Under the pieces are notes generated by a model that saw only the letters and a list, made by a program, of their open reading frames with translations, made no database searches and was not told the DNA's origin. A DNA stretch of 64,000 nt from Thalassovita mangrovi (GTDB lineage: Bacteria > Pseudomonadota > Alphaproteobacteria > Rhodobacterales > Rhodobacteraceae). Every line of letters begins with the position of its first letter. Positions within the stretch are counted from its first letter, which is position 1. Shown here one piece after another: positions 37,070 through 45,755 of this stretch. The stretch is from positions 62,001 to 126,000 of the forward strand of contig NZ_WWEN01000009.1 in NCBI RefSeq assembly GCF_009857745.1. The letters are read 5' to 3'. The translations under genes and the position numbers were made by a program.

Positions 37070-38107
37070 TCAGCCGCCGTGTTTCTTGATCAGTGCCTTG
37101 GCCTGTTCGATCAGGGCGTTGCCGTCGATGCCCTTGCTTTCCATATCGGCGACCCAGCGGGCGATCACCGGTTCGGCCTTTTTCTTGAAGCGGGCGACTT
37201 CGGCCTCGTCCAGGGTGACGATGGTGTTGCCCGCCGCCACGGCGATGTCGCGGCCCGGCTTGTCATAGTCATACATGACCTTGGCTGCGAATTCGGCCAG
37301 GTTCTGCCCCGATTCCGCGTCGATGGCGGCGCGCATGTCCTCGGGCAGGCTGTCGTATTTGTCGCGGTTCATCACCATCACGATGGTCGCGGTATAAAGC
37401 GCCTCGTCGCCGGAGAATTCGGCGTGGTTGTGGACCAGTTCCGACAGCTTGATCGCGGGCGTCACTTCCCACGGGATCACGGTGCCGTCGATCACGCCCT
37501 TGGACAAAGCTTCAGGCACCGCCGGCAGCGGCATGCCGACCGGGGTCGCGCCCAGTTCGCCCAGCAGGTCGCTGATCACCCGGGTCGGGCCGCGCAGCTT
37601 CTTGCCTTCGAGGTCTTCCAGCTTGGTGACGGGTTCTTTGGTGTGGATCAGGCCGGGGCCATGGACCCAGGCGCCCAGCACCTTGACCGCGCTGTATTCA
37701 CTGTCCTGCAGGTCGGTTTCGACCATTTCCTGGAACGCCTTCGCGGTGGCGATCGGGTCGGTCATCATGAAGGGCAGTTCGAACACCTCGGTGCGCGGGA
37801 AGCGGCCGGGGGTGTAGCCCACCACCACCATGATGATGTCGGCCACGCCGTCGATTGCCTGGTCCATCAGGTCCGACGGGCGCCCGCCCAGCGACATCGC
37901 GTCGAAATGTTCAATCTTCAGCTTGCCGCCGGTGCGTTCCTCGACCCGCTGGGCCCAGGGTTTCAGGATGTGTTTGGGCACCGTCGCGGGCGGCGGCAGG
38001 AACTGGTGCAGGGTCAGGGTGACATCCTGCGCGAAGGCCGCGACCGGCGTCAGGCTCAGGGCCAGCGCCGCCGCGGCTGCTGTTTTCAGCAGATTACGTT
38101 TTTTCAT
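37070..38107 (-). CDS. TRAP transporter substrate-binding protein (DctP family), orphan
   Basis: 345 residues. Signal peptide KKRNLLKTAAAAALALSL, cleavage near AFAQ. DctP fold: QFLPPPATVPKHILKPWAQRVEERTGGKLKIEHF, LEGKKLRGPTRVISDLLGELGATPVGMPLPAVPEALSKGVIDGT. The ligand-binding Arg is in KLRGPTR. It would bind an organic acid in the periplasm. The small and large membrane subunits (DctQ, DctM) are missing from the window, so its partner lies elsewhere. It follows the P450 gene with an 89-base gap. Confidence 0.88.
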   Translation of the reverse strand: MKKRNLLKTAAAAALALSLTPVAAFAQDVTLTLHQFLPPPATVPKHILKPWAQRVEERTGGKLKIEHFDAMSLGGRPSDLMDQAIDGVADIIMVVVGYTPGRFPRTEVFELPFMMTDPIATAKAFQEMVETDLQDSEYSAVKVLGAWVHGPGLIHTKEPVTKLEDLEGKKLRGPTRVISDLLGELGATPVGMPLPAVPEALSKGVIDGTVIPWEVTPAIKLSELVHNHAEFSGDEALYTATIVMVMNRDKYDSLPEDMRAAIDAESGQNLAEFAAKVMYDYDKPGRDIAVAAGNTIVTLDEAEVARFKKKAEPVIARWVADMESKGIDGNALIEQAKALIKKHGG

Positions 38108-38196
38108 TTTTCCTCCCATGAATGGCCAGCTGTCCCGGCCCCTGTTGAAATCCGCCGCCCTGCGCTCCTCCCCGCAGGGCGGCGGGTCCGTGAGTG

Positions 38197-39387
38197 TTAA
38201 TTCAGTGTCACCGGCAAATGCCGCGGCCCGCGGAACCCGAAGCCATAGAAATCGACCTTGGACGGATCGGGCAGCGTCATGTTCGGGAACCGGTCGAACA
38301 GCATCGGCAGCATGATATGGGCCAGCATCCGCCGCGCCACATGGGTGCCCTGGCAGAAATGCGGCCCGTTGCCGAAGGCCTGGTGCGGCTGTTTTTGCCG
38401 GAAGATGTTGAACAGGTGGCCGTCCTCGTAGAGGTCTTCGTCGTGATTGGCCGAGGCCTGGATCGTCATCACCGTGTCGCCCTTGGGGATGAAATGCCCG
38501 CGGATTTCTGTGTCCTCGGTCACCAGCCGCGACGAGGCCTGGATCGGCGCGACCCAACGGACGCCTTCCTCGAAGGCCTGCAGCCACATGCCGTCGGCCT
38601 TGCAGGCATCGAACTGGTCGGGGTTGCTCAGCAGCCCGTAGATGATCGTCAGCAGCGCGTCGCGCGGTTCGTTGATGCCGCCGCCGATGGCGATTTTCAC
38701 ATTGGCGTAGATCTGCGACTTGGGGATCGGGTCCTCGGCATTCACCATCACCGACAGCGCCGATTGGTTCGGATCCTTCCGGTGGCGGTCCGCCGCCTTG
38801 TCGAACAGCGCGTCCATTTCGTCGTTGGCCGCGTCGCATTGCGCGAACAATTCATCCGCCCAGCCGAAATTGCCGGCGCCGTCGATTAGGATCTGGCTCC
38901 AGCGCTGCATGTCGTCGGGGCTGGCTTCGGGTATGCCCAGCAGGTGCGACAGGGTATGGGCGGCAAACGGCCCGGCCAGCGTTGGGAACAGATCGACGGT
39001 TTCGCCGCGCGGCAGGGCGGCGACGTAGTTCTCGGCGATCTCGGTATAGATCGGGGTCCAGCACTGGGTGATGTTCTTGGCCGAAAACGACGGCGCCATC
39101 GCACCGCGTTCGCGCGCGTGTTCCTCGCCGTCCTTGCGCATCAAGGTGTGGGCGCGGAAGGCGCGTTCCATCGGCGTGTTGGGGTCGTTGGCGCTGAACA
39201 GCTCGGGCGTGTCCTTGACGTATTTGGTGTCTTCCGCCTTGGTCAGCAGGGTCCGGCCCACCGATTTCACCCGCAGCACGGGGGATTCGGCGCGCAGCCG
39301 CTTGTAGATCGGATACGGGTCGAGCGTGAGCTGCTGAATCGTGATCGATTCATCGAGCGGCGCGAGATTGTCTATGGTGCCGGCCAT
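38197..39387 (-). CDS. Cytochrome P450
   Basis: 396 residues, soluble bacterial P450. Heme-binding loop FGNGPHFCQGTHVARR with the Cys ligand at 345, K-helix EGVRW (ExxR: E-x-x-R), and an I-helix segment IAIGGGINEPRDALLT in which the usual acid-Thr pair is replaced by N-E-P-R. No ferredoxin or reductase gene is adjacent. Substrate unknown; the neighbours (TRAP binding protein, LysR) hint at a xenobiotic or methoxy-aromatic acid. Divergent from the LysR gene. Confidence 0.92.
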   Translation of the reverse strand: MAGTIDNLAPLDESITIQQLTLDPYPIYKRLRAESPVLRVKSVGRTLLTKAEDTKYVKDTPELFSANDPNTPMERAFRAHTLMRKDGEEHARERGAMAPSFSAKNITQCWTPIYTEIAENYVAALPRGETVDLFPTLAGPFAAHTLSHLLGIPEASPDDMQRWSQILIDGAGNFGWADELFAQCDAANDEMDALFDKAADRHRKDPNQSALSVMVNAEDPIPKSQIYANVKIAIGGGINEPRDALLTIIYGLLSNPDQFDACKADGMWLQAFEEGVRWVAPIQASSRLVTEDTEIRGHFIPKGDTVMTIQASANHDEDLYEDGHLFNIFRQKQPHQAFGNGPHFCQGTHVARRMLAHIMLPMLFDRFPNMTLPDPSKVDFYGFGFRGPRHLPVTLN

Positions 39388-39438
39388 CGTTCCCTCCCCA
39401 GAACGTGAACGGGGACCAGAGTAGGATTTGCGCTTTCA

Positions 39439-39474
39439 TTCGACAATCCGATGAAATTGATATACCGGATCGAA
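39439..39474. promoter_or_regulatory. Candidate LysR operator upstream of the P450 gene
   Basis: ttcgacaatccg (39439-39450) and ccggatcgaa (39465-39474) are near inverted repeats with an internal a/t-rich spacer, in the 107-base divergent gap between the P450 and LysR start codons. Confidence 0.4.
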
Positions 39475-39494
39475 AAAGTCGATGGAGGTGCCCC

Positions 39495-40409
39495 GTGTCG
39501 TCCTTTGATCCGATGACGGTCGATTTCGCCGCGCTGAAAGTGTTGCGGCTGGTGCATGCGCACGGGTCCTTCACCCGCGCGGCCGAGGCATTGGGGGTGA
39601 ACCAGTCCACCGTCAGCTATGCGATCGACCGGCTGCGCAAGGTGTTCAAGGACCCGCTTTTCGTGCGCCAGGGCGCCGGGATCGTCGCCACCGACCGCTG
39701 CGAGGAAATCGTCGCGGTGGCAGGGCGGATGGTCGATGAATTCGCGGCGCTGAGCGAACCGCTCGACTTTGACCCGGCCAATGCCCGCGCGACCATCACC
39801 CTGTCGTGCAATTTCTACGAACGGGTCACGCTGGTGCCGCCACTGGTGCGGCGGCTGCGCGAACTGGCGCCGGGGCTGAAGCTCGACATCATCTCATCGA
39901 CGGTGCTGGGCAAGGAACAGCTGGCGCGCGGCGAAAGCGACCTGCTGGCCGGGCCGGTGCAGATCACCGAGGGCGGTTTTTACGGCCGCGGTTTGATCGG
40001 CGATCACTATGTCTGCGTGATGGCGCCGGAAAATCCGCTGGCGGATCGGGTGCTGGATGCGGAAAGCTACGTGGCGGTGCCGCAGGTGGTGGTGAATTAC
40101 GGCGGTAACTGGCGGTCGCGCTACCTTGTCGAGCTTGACGCGGCGGGATTGGCGCTGAACGCGGTGATGGAGGTGCCAAGCCCGGCCAACCTGCCCGATA
40201 TCCTGACCGGCACCGATCTGATCGCCACGGTGCCGCTGCGCATCGCGCGCGCCTATGGCGATCGGGTGGCGATCGGGCAATGCCCGTTTCCCGCGCCGTT
40301 TAGCATCGACCTCTATTGGACGTCGCGCACCCACCATTCGGCGATGTATAAATGGGTGCGCGGGGTGCTGGGACGGATCGCGGACGAACTGAACCAGGAC
40401 AGGATCTAG
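39495..40409 (+). CDS. LysR-family regulator, likely of the P450 gene
   Basis: 304 residues from a GTG that has an excellent ribosome site (ggaggtgcccc). HTH VLRLVHAHGSFTRAAEALGV then NQSTVSYAIDRLRKVFKDPL, effector domain from ITLSCNFYERVTLV. It is divergent from the P450 gene and so its most likely target. Confidence 0.9.
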   Translation: MSSFDPMTVDFAALKVLRLVHAHGSFTRAAEALGVNQSTVSYAIDRLRKVFKDPLFVRQGAGIVATDRCEEIVAVAGRMVDEFAALSEPLDFDPANARATITLSCNFYERVTLVPPLVRRLRELAPGLKLDIISSTVLGKEQLARGESDLLAGPVQITEGGFYGRGLIGDHYVCVMAPENPLADRVLDAESYVAVPQVVVNYGGNWRSRYLVELDAAGLALNAVMEVPSPANLPDILTGTDLIATVPLRIARAYGDRVAIGQCPFPAPFSIDLYWTSRTHHSAMYKWVRGVLGRIADELNQDRI

Positions 40410-40431
40410 CGCCGCTGCACGGATAGGGGCC

Positions 40432-40779
40432 TCAGCAGGTCACCTTGCCTTCGGGATTGTCCTCGGGACCGCAGAACAGCCGGTATAGCAGGCTGATCAC
40501 CTCATAGGTGTTGTTGTCGGCCAGCGAGTAATAGATCGTCTTGCCTTCGCGGCGGGTGGTGACCAGCCCTTCTTCGCGCAGCCGGGCCAGCATCTGGCTG
40601 ACCGCCGCCTGACGGATGCCCAGCAGATTTTCCAGCTCGCCCACGGATTTTTCGCCGGAGCCAAGGTGGCACAGGATCATCAGTCGGCCTTCATGGGCCA
40701 GGGTCTTGAGATAGGCCGCGGCGGTTTCCGCGCTGCGGGCCATTTCCGAAGGTGGGGCGGGTGGTGTTTGCTGGTTCAC
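40432..40779 (-). CDS. ArsR-family transcriptional regulator
   Basis: 115 residues if read from the GTG at 40779; a TTG at 40791 and an ATG at 40743 are alternatives. Winged helix: LKTLAHEGRLMILCHLGSGEKSVGELENLLGIRQAAVSQMLARL and REGKTIYYSL. Cys-containing ends (LCHLG; LFCGPEDNPEG; final VTC) could sense sulfur species or metals. It probably represses its own gene and perhaps a neighbour. The start is uncertain. Confidence 0.8.
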   Translation of the reverse strand: MNQQTPPAPPSEMARSAETAAAYLKTLAHEGRLMILCHLGSGEKSVGELENLLGIRQAAVSQMLARLREEGLVTTRREGKTIYYSLADNNTYEVISLLYRLFCGPEDNPEGKVTC

Positions 40780-41023
40780 GTTTCGATACAATCCTCGTCT
40801 TTCCAGATTTCATAGCACGTCTTTTCGCAGAGAGCGAGATCGGCGCTGCGTTGTCTGGGTTCCGCCTTCAAATTGGTTCTCTTGCAGGCTATTCGCAAGG
40901 GGGGGCTGCATTTCCAGATGCAGTTTGACGCCGGAACAGGTGTTGCGCGGGCCGATGGTCGGCCGGTCCCGATATCCTGGGGCGGCAGGCCTCCCGGATG
41001 GCGTCGAGGTCTTTCAGATGCAT

Positions 41024-41047
41024 GACGGCCCTCTTTCAAGGGCCGTC
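41024..41047 (-). other. Hairpin downstream of the alcohol dehydrogenase gene
   Basis: gacggccc (41024-41031) and gggccgtc (41040-41047) with loop tctttcaa. Downstream of the leftward ADH gene. No T tract, so it is a weak terminator at best. Confidence 0.4.
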
Positions 41048-41057
41048 TCAATCAGGA

Positions 41058-42149
41058 TCAGCCGTGATCGAAAATGATCACGTTGCGCCGGGCGGCGCCG
41101 GTCTTGGTGTCGGCGATCGCTTCGTTGATCTGCTCCAGCGTCCAGCGGCCGGAAATCAGCTCGTCCAGCTTCAGCCGGTTCTGCTGATACAGGTCCACCA
41201 TCCAGGGGATATCGCGCTTGATCACCACGTCACCCATTTTCGACCCGATCATGCTTTGGCCCATATCGGCGACCAGCAGCGGCGAATAGGTCGACGACTT
41301 GTCGAAATGCGGCATGCCGACCATGATCACCTTGCCGCCATTGCCGATATAGCGCGGCGCGACGTCGTAAACCGGGGCCACGCCCACGGTGACCAGCACC
41401 ACGTCGGCGCCGCGGCCCAGCAGTTTCTTGACCGCGTTCCATGGCTTGGGGTCGCTTGCCAGCACGCCGTCGGTGGCGCCGAATTCCTTCGCCACGTCCA
41501 GCTTGTCGGGGTTCATGTCGACCGCGACGATGCGGCGCGCCCCGGCGATCCGCGCGCCCTGGATGGCGTTCAGCCCGACACCGCCGGCGCCGATCACCAC
41601 CACGTCCTGACCCGGACGGATGCCGGCAGCATTCACCGCCGCGCCAACCCCGGTGATCACCCCGCAGGACAACAGCGAGGCCACGTCCTTGGCCATGTCG
41701 CCGGGGATTTTCACGATCTGGCTTTGATCGACGACGACCTTTTCGGCGAAGGCGCCGGTTTCCATCGCCTGGTAGACCGCGTCGCCCTCGGTTGTCGTGA
41801 TCGGCCCCTTGGAGTGGTCGACGGGGGTTTCGCAGATGGTCGGCTTGCCGCTGCCGCAGCTGTTGCAGTGACCGCAAGCGCGGATCAGCGTCACTGCGAC
41901 GCTGTCGCCGATCGCAAACCCCTGCACCCCGGCGCCGATGGCGGTGATGCGCCCGGCCGCTTCGTGGCCGTAGACGGCGGGCAGGGAACCGCCAAAGCCG
42001 CCTTCCCAGTAAGAAATGTCGGAATGGCAGATCGCGACCGCGTCGACGATCACCTCGACCTCGCCCATTTCGGGCGCGCGCAGTTCGACCTCCTCGATCA
42101 CCAGCGGCGCACCGTATTCGTGGCAGACGGCTGCTTTGACTTTCGACAT
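41058..42149 (-). CDS. Zinc-dependent alcohol dehydrogenase (class III-like)
   Basis: 363 residues. Catalytic zinc ligands C41-H-S-D, GHE (61-63) and a later Cys; structural zinc C92-x2-C95-x2-C98-x7-C106; Rossmann GAGGVGLNAIQGARIAG with acidic Asp in VAVDMNPDKL (NAD-type). End LEQINEAIADTKTGAARRNV. It oxidises an alcohol or aldehyde such as a benzyl alcohol or formaldehyde adduct. A pair of direct repeats lies just upstream (42197-42236). Confidence 0.92.
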   Translation of the reverse strand: MSKVKAAVCHEYGAPLVIEEVELRAPEMGEVEVIVDAVAICHSDISYWEGGFGGSLPAVYGHEAAGRITAIGAGVQGFAIGDSVAVTLIRACGHCNSCGSGKPTICETPVDHSKGPITTTEGDAVYQAMETGAFAEKVVVDQSQIVKIPGDMAKDVASLLSCGVITGVGAAVNAAGIRPGQDVVVIGAGGVGLNAIQGARIAGARRIVAVDMNPDKLDVAKEFGATDGVLASDPKPWNAVKKLLGRGADVVLVTVGVAPVYDVAPRYIGNGGKVIMVGMPHFDKSSTYSPLLVADMGQSMIGSKMGDVVIKRDIPWMVDLYQQNRLKLDELISGRWTLEQINEAIADTKTGAARRNVIIFDHG

Positions 42150-42196
42150 GAGATTCCCCCCTCTTCAGTTCGCCCGAAACCTGCACCAGTGGCGGA

Positions 42197-42236
42197 TTTT
42201 ACCGCAAGTGCGAAATTTGGTTTTACCATGCGAAAT
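42197..42236. promoter_or_regulatory. Tandem direct repeats upstream of the ADH gene
   Basis: ttttacc--gcaag--tgcgaaat at 42197-42216 and ttttacc-atgcgaaat at 42221-42236. The shared ends (ttttacc, tgcgaaat) differ by a 4-base insertion. They are 48-87 bases from the ADH start and look like two operator half-sites. Confidence 0.45.
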
Positions 42237-42251
42237 ACGGGCGACGCTACG

Positions 42252-43457
42252 TCAATTTTCCGGACGGGCGACGCGGGCGAAAATCATCAGCGCCAGCGCC
42301 ATCATCACGGCGGCCAGAAGGAAGGGCGCGCCGGGCAGGTAAAGTGCCGCGCCATCGCGGGTGAACATCGCGAAGATCTGCGTCATCACGATCGGCCCCG
42401 CGATCATCGCGACCGAGGTGACGCTGGACAGCACGCCCTGCAATTCGCCCTGGCTGTCATCGGGGGTGGCGCGTGACAGGATGCCCTGCAGCGCCGGCAG
42501 CCCCACCGCGCCGAGGCAGATCACCGGGATCAAGGCCAGCGTTACGGTGCCGGAGGAGAGGAATACCAGGATCAGCAGGGTAGCGCATTCGATGCTCAGC
42601 CCGATAAGCACGGTGCGGGTTTCCCCGAAACGCCGGATCGCGGGGGCGACCAGCATCCCCTGTGCCGCCGCCATGAAGAGCCCGTAAAGCGCCAGCGACA
42701 CCCCGATCATGCCAGGCGACCAGCCGAAGCGTTCGGTGCAGAAATAGGCCCAGATCGCCGGGTAGACCACGTTGGCCATCTGGTAGAAGAAGAACACCAG
42801 CGACAACGGCCGGATCGCGGGCAGGTGGGCCAGCCCTTTGAAGGCGGAAAACGGGTTGGCGCCGCGCCAGTAAAAGGTCCGGCGGGTTCTGTCGGTCACC
42901 GTTTCGGGCAGGATCAGCGCGCCGAAGATCGCGTTGCCAAGCGCCAGCGCGGCGGCAAGGTAAAACGGCGCCCGCGTGCCGTATTCCGCCAGCAGCCCGC
43001 CCAGCACCGGGCCCAGAACGAAACCCGCCCCGAAGGCCGCGCCGATCAGGCCGAAGTTGCGCGCCTTGTTTTCGGGCGCGGAAATGTCGGCCATGAAGGC
43101 GTTGGCGGTGGAATGGGTGGCCGCCGTGATGCCGCCGACGATGCGCCCCGCCAGCAGCAGCCAGATCGTCCCGGCCAGCGCCATCACCAGGTAATCCGCC
43201 GCCATCACCACCAGCGACACCAGCAGCACCGGCCGCCGCCCGAAGGCATCCGACAGCCGCCCCAGCAGCGGCCCGAACAGGAATTGCATCACCGCGAAGG
43301 AGGTCGACAGGATGCCGCCCCAGATCGCCGCATCGGCCAACCCGCCGCCGCCGACTTCGCGGATCAACCCGGGCATGACGGGCATGATCAACCCGATCCC
43401 CATCGCGTCGATGACCACGGTCATCAGGATGAAAAGGATCGCGAATCTGTTGGTCAT
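42252..43457 (-). CDS. MFS transporter, tetracycline-resistance (TCR/Tet) type
   Basis: 401 residues, about 12 membrane helices. MFS motif A GPLLGRLSDAFGRRPVLL between helices 2 and 3, N-terminal VVIDAMGIGLIMPVMPGLI (motif like TetA) and the TM5 region GAAFGAGFVLGPVLGGLLAE. Drug/proton antiporter; whether it pumps tetracycline or a natural product is not readable. Stands alone, convergent with nothing, 86 bases after pcaB. Confidence 0.88.
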   Translation of the reverse strand: MTNRFAILFILMTVVIDAMGIGLIMPVMPGLIREVGGGGLADAAIWGGILSTSFAVMQFLFGPLLGRLSDAFGRRPVLLVSLVVMAADYLVMALAGTIWLLLAGRIVGGITAATHSTANAFMADISAPENKARNFGLIGAAFGAGFVLGPVLGGLLAEYGTRAPFYLAAALALGNAIFGALILPETVTDRTRRTFYWRGANPFSAFKGLAHLPAIRPLSLVFFFYQMANVVYPAIWAYFCTERFGWSPGMIGVSLALYGLFMAAAQGMLVAPAIRRFGETRTVLIGLSIECATLLILVFLSSGTVTLALIPVICLGAVGLPALQGILSRATPDDSQGELQGVLSSVTSVAMIAGPIVMTQIFAMFTRDGAALYLPGAPFLLAAVMMALALMIFARVARPEN

Positions 43458-43543
43458 CTGAAAAGGCCTGTCTGAAATCGCGGCCTTGGGCCGTGGCTGG
43501 ACGATAGGCCCAAGGGGCCGGGCTGAAAAGCCCCGACCCGAGG

Positions 43544-44872
43544 TCAGATCGCCTTGACCGCCTGCGCGAAGGCGCGGGCTTCAATCGGCGCGTGGCCGGT
43601 CTGCTGCGCCGGATCGAACACCCCGTCCAGCGGCAGGTCGGGATAGGCCGCGCGGGCCAGATCGGACAGTTCCGCGCCGCTTTGCGCGGCCTGCTTGCAC
43701 AGCGCCTTCACCGCCGCCTGCGCCTCGGGGCGGGGCATGTGGGCGGCCAGCCGGAACGACAGCGCCTCGGCATGGATCAGCCCCTGACCGTCGCGCAGCG
43801 CCGCCGCCATCGCCTCGGCTTCGGGCGACAGGCTGGCGGCCAGCGCCTTGCCATGTTCCAAGGCCGAAGCGGTGGCAAGGCAAAGCTGCGGCAGGGTCAT
43901 CCATTCGGTGAACCACGCGGCGCCGTCGCGGTCCTGCCGGTGCAGCCCCGCGCCCTGCAGGATCGCGTTCAGTCCCACGACCTGCCGCGACAGCGCGACC
44001 AGGGCCGAGGGCGCGACCGGGTTCTGTTTCTGCGGCATGGTGGAGGAACTGCCGCCGCCGCCCAGCGTCACCTCAGCGATGCCGGTCTGGGTCAGCAGAA
44101 GCAGATCCTCGCCCAGCTTACCAAGCGCCGCCGCCAGCCGGGTCAGCCAGCCGGACAGCGCCAGAATCGGCCCGCGGTCGGCGTGCCAGCTGCGCCCCGG
44201 GTCGTTCAGGTTCAGCGCCTTGGCCAGCGCCGCGCGCATCTCTGCCGCCTCGGGACCCAGTTCCGACCCGGTTCCGGCGGCCCCCGACAGCGATACCCAC
44301 AGCACCTGTTCGCGCAGGCGGGGCAAGTCGTTCAGCAGGTCGAGCAGCGGCGCGCCCCAGCGGGCCGCGGTGGCGCCGAAGGTGATCGGGGTGGCATGCA
44401 GCCCCCAGGTACGCCCGGCCATCGGCAGGTCCGCATGGGCCTCGGCCAGCCGCGCAAGGTCGCCAAGTGTCTGTTTCAGCCCGGTTTCCACATGGGTCAG
44501 GTATTGTCGCAGCCGCAGCACCAGCGCGGTGTCGATGATATCCTGCGACGTCGCGCCCCAATGCACGTATTGCGCATGTTCCGGCGCCTCCATCAGCTTG
44601 CGGAACGCCGCCACCAGACCGGGCACGCTGACGCCGTTCTGCCCGGTCGCTTCGGCCAGCCCGCCGGGATCGATCTGCAGCTCCATCGACGAGCGGTGGA
44701 TGAACTGGGCCGACAGGTCGGGGATCACGCCCATCTGGCCCTGCACCTTGGCCAATGCGCCTTCGACCAGCAGCATCGCACGTACCTCGGCGCTGTCGGT
44801 GAACAGCCGCCCGGCGTCGCCCGAGGGGAACAGGCGGTGATAAAGCTCCGAGGTGAAAACCGACGCGGCCAT
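43544..44872 (-). CDS. pcaB: 3-carboxy-cis,cis-muconate cycloisomerase
   Basis: 442 residues. Lyase/adenylosuccinate-lyase superfamily: GSTMPQKQNP-type loop in GGSSSTMPQKQNPVAPSALV, QYVHWGATSQDIIDTALVLRL, AGRTWGLHATPITFG. PcaB converts beta-carboxymuconate to gamma-carboxymuconolactone in the protocatechuate branch. Here it stands without pcaCDGH; an alpha/beta hydrolase lies 3 bases upstream. The rest of the pathway must be elsewhere. Confidence 0.92.
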   Translation of the reverse strand: MAASVFTSELYHRLFPSGDAGRLFTDSAEVRAMLLVEGALAKVQGQMGVIPDLSAQFIHRSSMELQIDPGGLAEATGQNGVSVPGLVAAFRKLMEAPEHAQYVHWGATSQDIIDTALVLRLRQYLTHVETGLKQTLGDLARLAEAHADLPMAGRTWGLHATPITFGATAARWGAPLLDLLNDLPRLREQVLWVSLSGAAGTGSELGPEAAEMRAALAKALNLNDPGRSWHADRGPILALSGWLTRLAAALGKLGEDLLLLTQTGIAEVTLGGGGSSSTMPQKQNPVAPSALVALSRQVVGLNAILQGAGLHRQDRDGAAWFTEWMTLPQLCLATASALEHGKALAASLSPEAEAMAAALRDGQGLIHAEALSFRLAAHMPRPEAQAAVKALCKQAAQSGAELSDLARAAYPDLPLDGVFDPAQQTGHAPIEARAFAQAVKAI

Positions 44873-44875
44873 GGC

Positions 44876-45586
44876 TTATCCTTTTGCGATCTGGTCGAGG
44901 ATGCGCGCCAACCCGTCGGGGTCGGCGAAGAAGGGCGAATGGGCGCAGTCCATAGTGAAGACATGATCGCTTGGCCAGTCCTCGGTCATCGTCACCTGGT
45001 ATTCCGGCGGGATCGCCCGGTCGTCGGCGCAGCGGATGTAACTTCTTGGCACGCTTGCGTAATTTTTGCCTGTCTCGACCGGAACGGAGGTCGGCTGGGT
45101 GGCCTGAATGCACAGCCTGTCGCGGGCAAAGTCGACCGTGCCCTCGGGGCAGTCGTGATAGAACACGTCGCCGATCATGTCGGGATCGGCGGTCCAGCCG
45201 GTGCGGTCCTCGGTCATCCGGATCGCGGGCAGAAGCGGCTGGTAGGGGGCTTCCATCCGCATCTGCGCCAGTGACAGGCCGGGCTTGGGCACATAGGCGC
45301 AGAGGTAGACTAAGTGCTGGAAATTCAACGGGTTGCGTTCGGCGGCGAGGGTGATCGGGTAGCCGCCCATCGAATGGCCCACCACGATCATCGGATGATC
45401 CAGCGCATCGAGGATGGCATCGGCATAGAGATCGAGCGTAACCTCTTGATAAGGCGTGGTATCTTCGCCATGCCCGGGCAGGTCGATGGCCTTTGCCCGA
45501 TGTCCCAGCCGTTCCAGCGCCGGGACCACGTCGCGCCAGCACCAGGCGCCGTGCCCGGCCCCGTGGACCAATAGAAATTCCGCCAT
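44876..45586 (-). CDS. Alpha/beta hydrolase (methylesterase-like)
   Basis: 236 residues. Oxyanion/hydrolase signature LVHGAGHGAWCWRDVV, nucleophile elbow VVGHSMGGYPITLAAER with the catalytic Ser, and a conserved CAHSPFFADPDGLARIL (His region). This HGAGHGAW group includes plant and bacterial methyl-salicylate-type esterases. It is not the usual PcaD sequence. Tightly coupled to pcaB (3 bases), so a role in cleaving an aromatic ester or enol-lactone is an inference. Confidence 0.85.
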   Translation of the reverse strand: MAEFLLVHGAGHGAWCWRDVVPALERLGHRAKAIDLPGHGEDTTPYQEVTLDLYADAILDALDHPMIVVGHSMGGYPITLAAERNPLNFQHLVYLCAYVPKPGLSLAQMRMEAPYQPLLPAIRMTEDRTGWTADPDMIGDVFYHDCPEGTVDFARDRLCIQATQPTSVPVETGKNYASVPRSYIRCADDRAIPPEYQVTMTEDWPSDHVFTMDCAHSPFFADPDGLARILDQIAKG

Positions 45587-45706
45587 TTCCCCCCCTCATG
45601 GCGCACAGAAGTTTGTCGCCATTTGTGCAATACGTACCGGGGTTTTGTACAAATGCCCCAAGGCGCGCGCAAGCGCTGGGAAGGGGAGAGGGCAGGGGGC
45701 GTATTC

Positions 45707-45741
45707 GGGGCGCCGCCCAGCGGGAATCGGCGGCGCAGCCC
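45707..45741 (-). other. Hairpin downstream of the 45756 gene
   Basis: gcgccgcc (45710-45717) pairs with ggcggcgc (45729-45736), and ggg/ccc extend it (45707-45709 with 45739-45741). It likely acts as a 3-prime end for the gene starting at 46943. Confidence 0.45.
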
Positions 45742-45755
45742 CCTTAGGGCCGTGG

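Noticed and set aside
40776-41051. Frames upstream of the ArsR gene, including one with a start MHLKDLDAIREACRP on the minus strand (41022 leftwards)
   Set aside because: Looked like the remnant start of a larger gene, but it is short, has no motif and its codon use is mixed. I could not support a gene or pseudogene.
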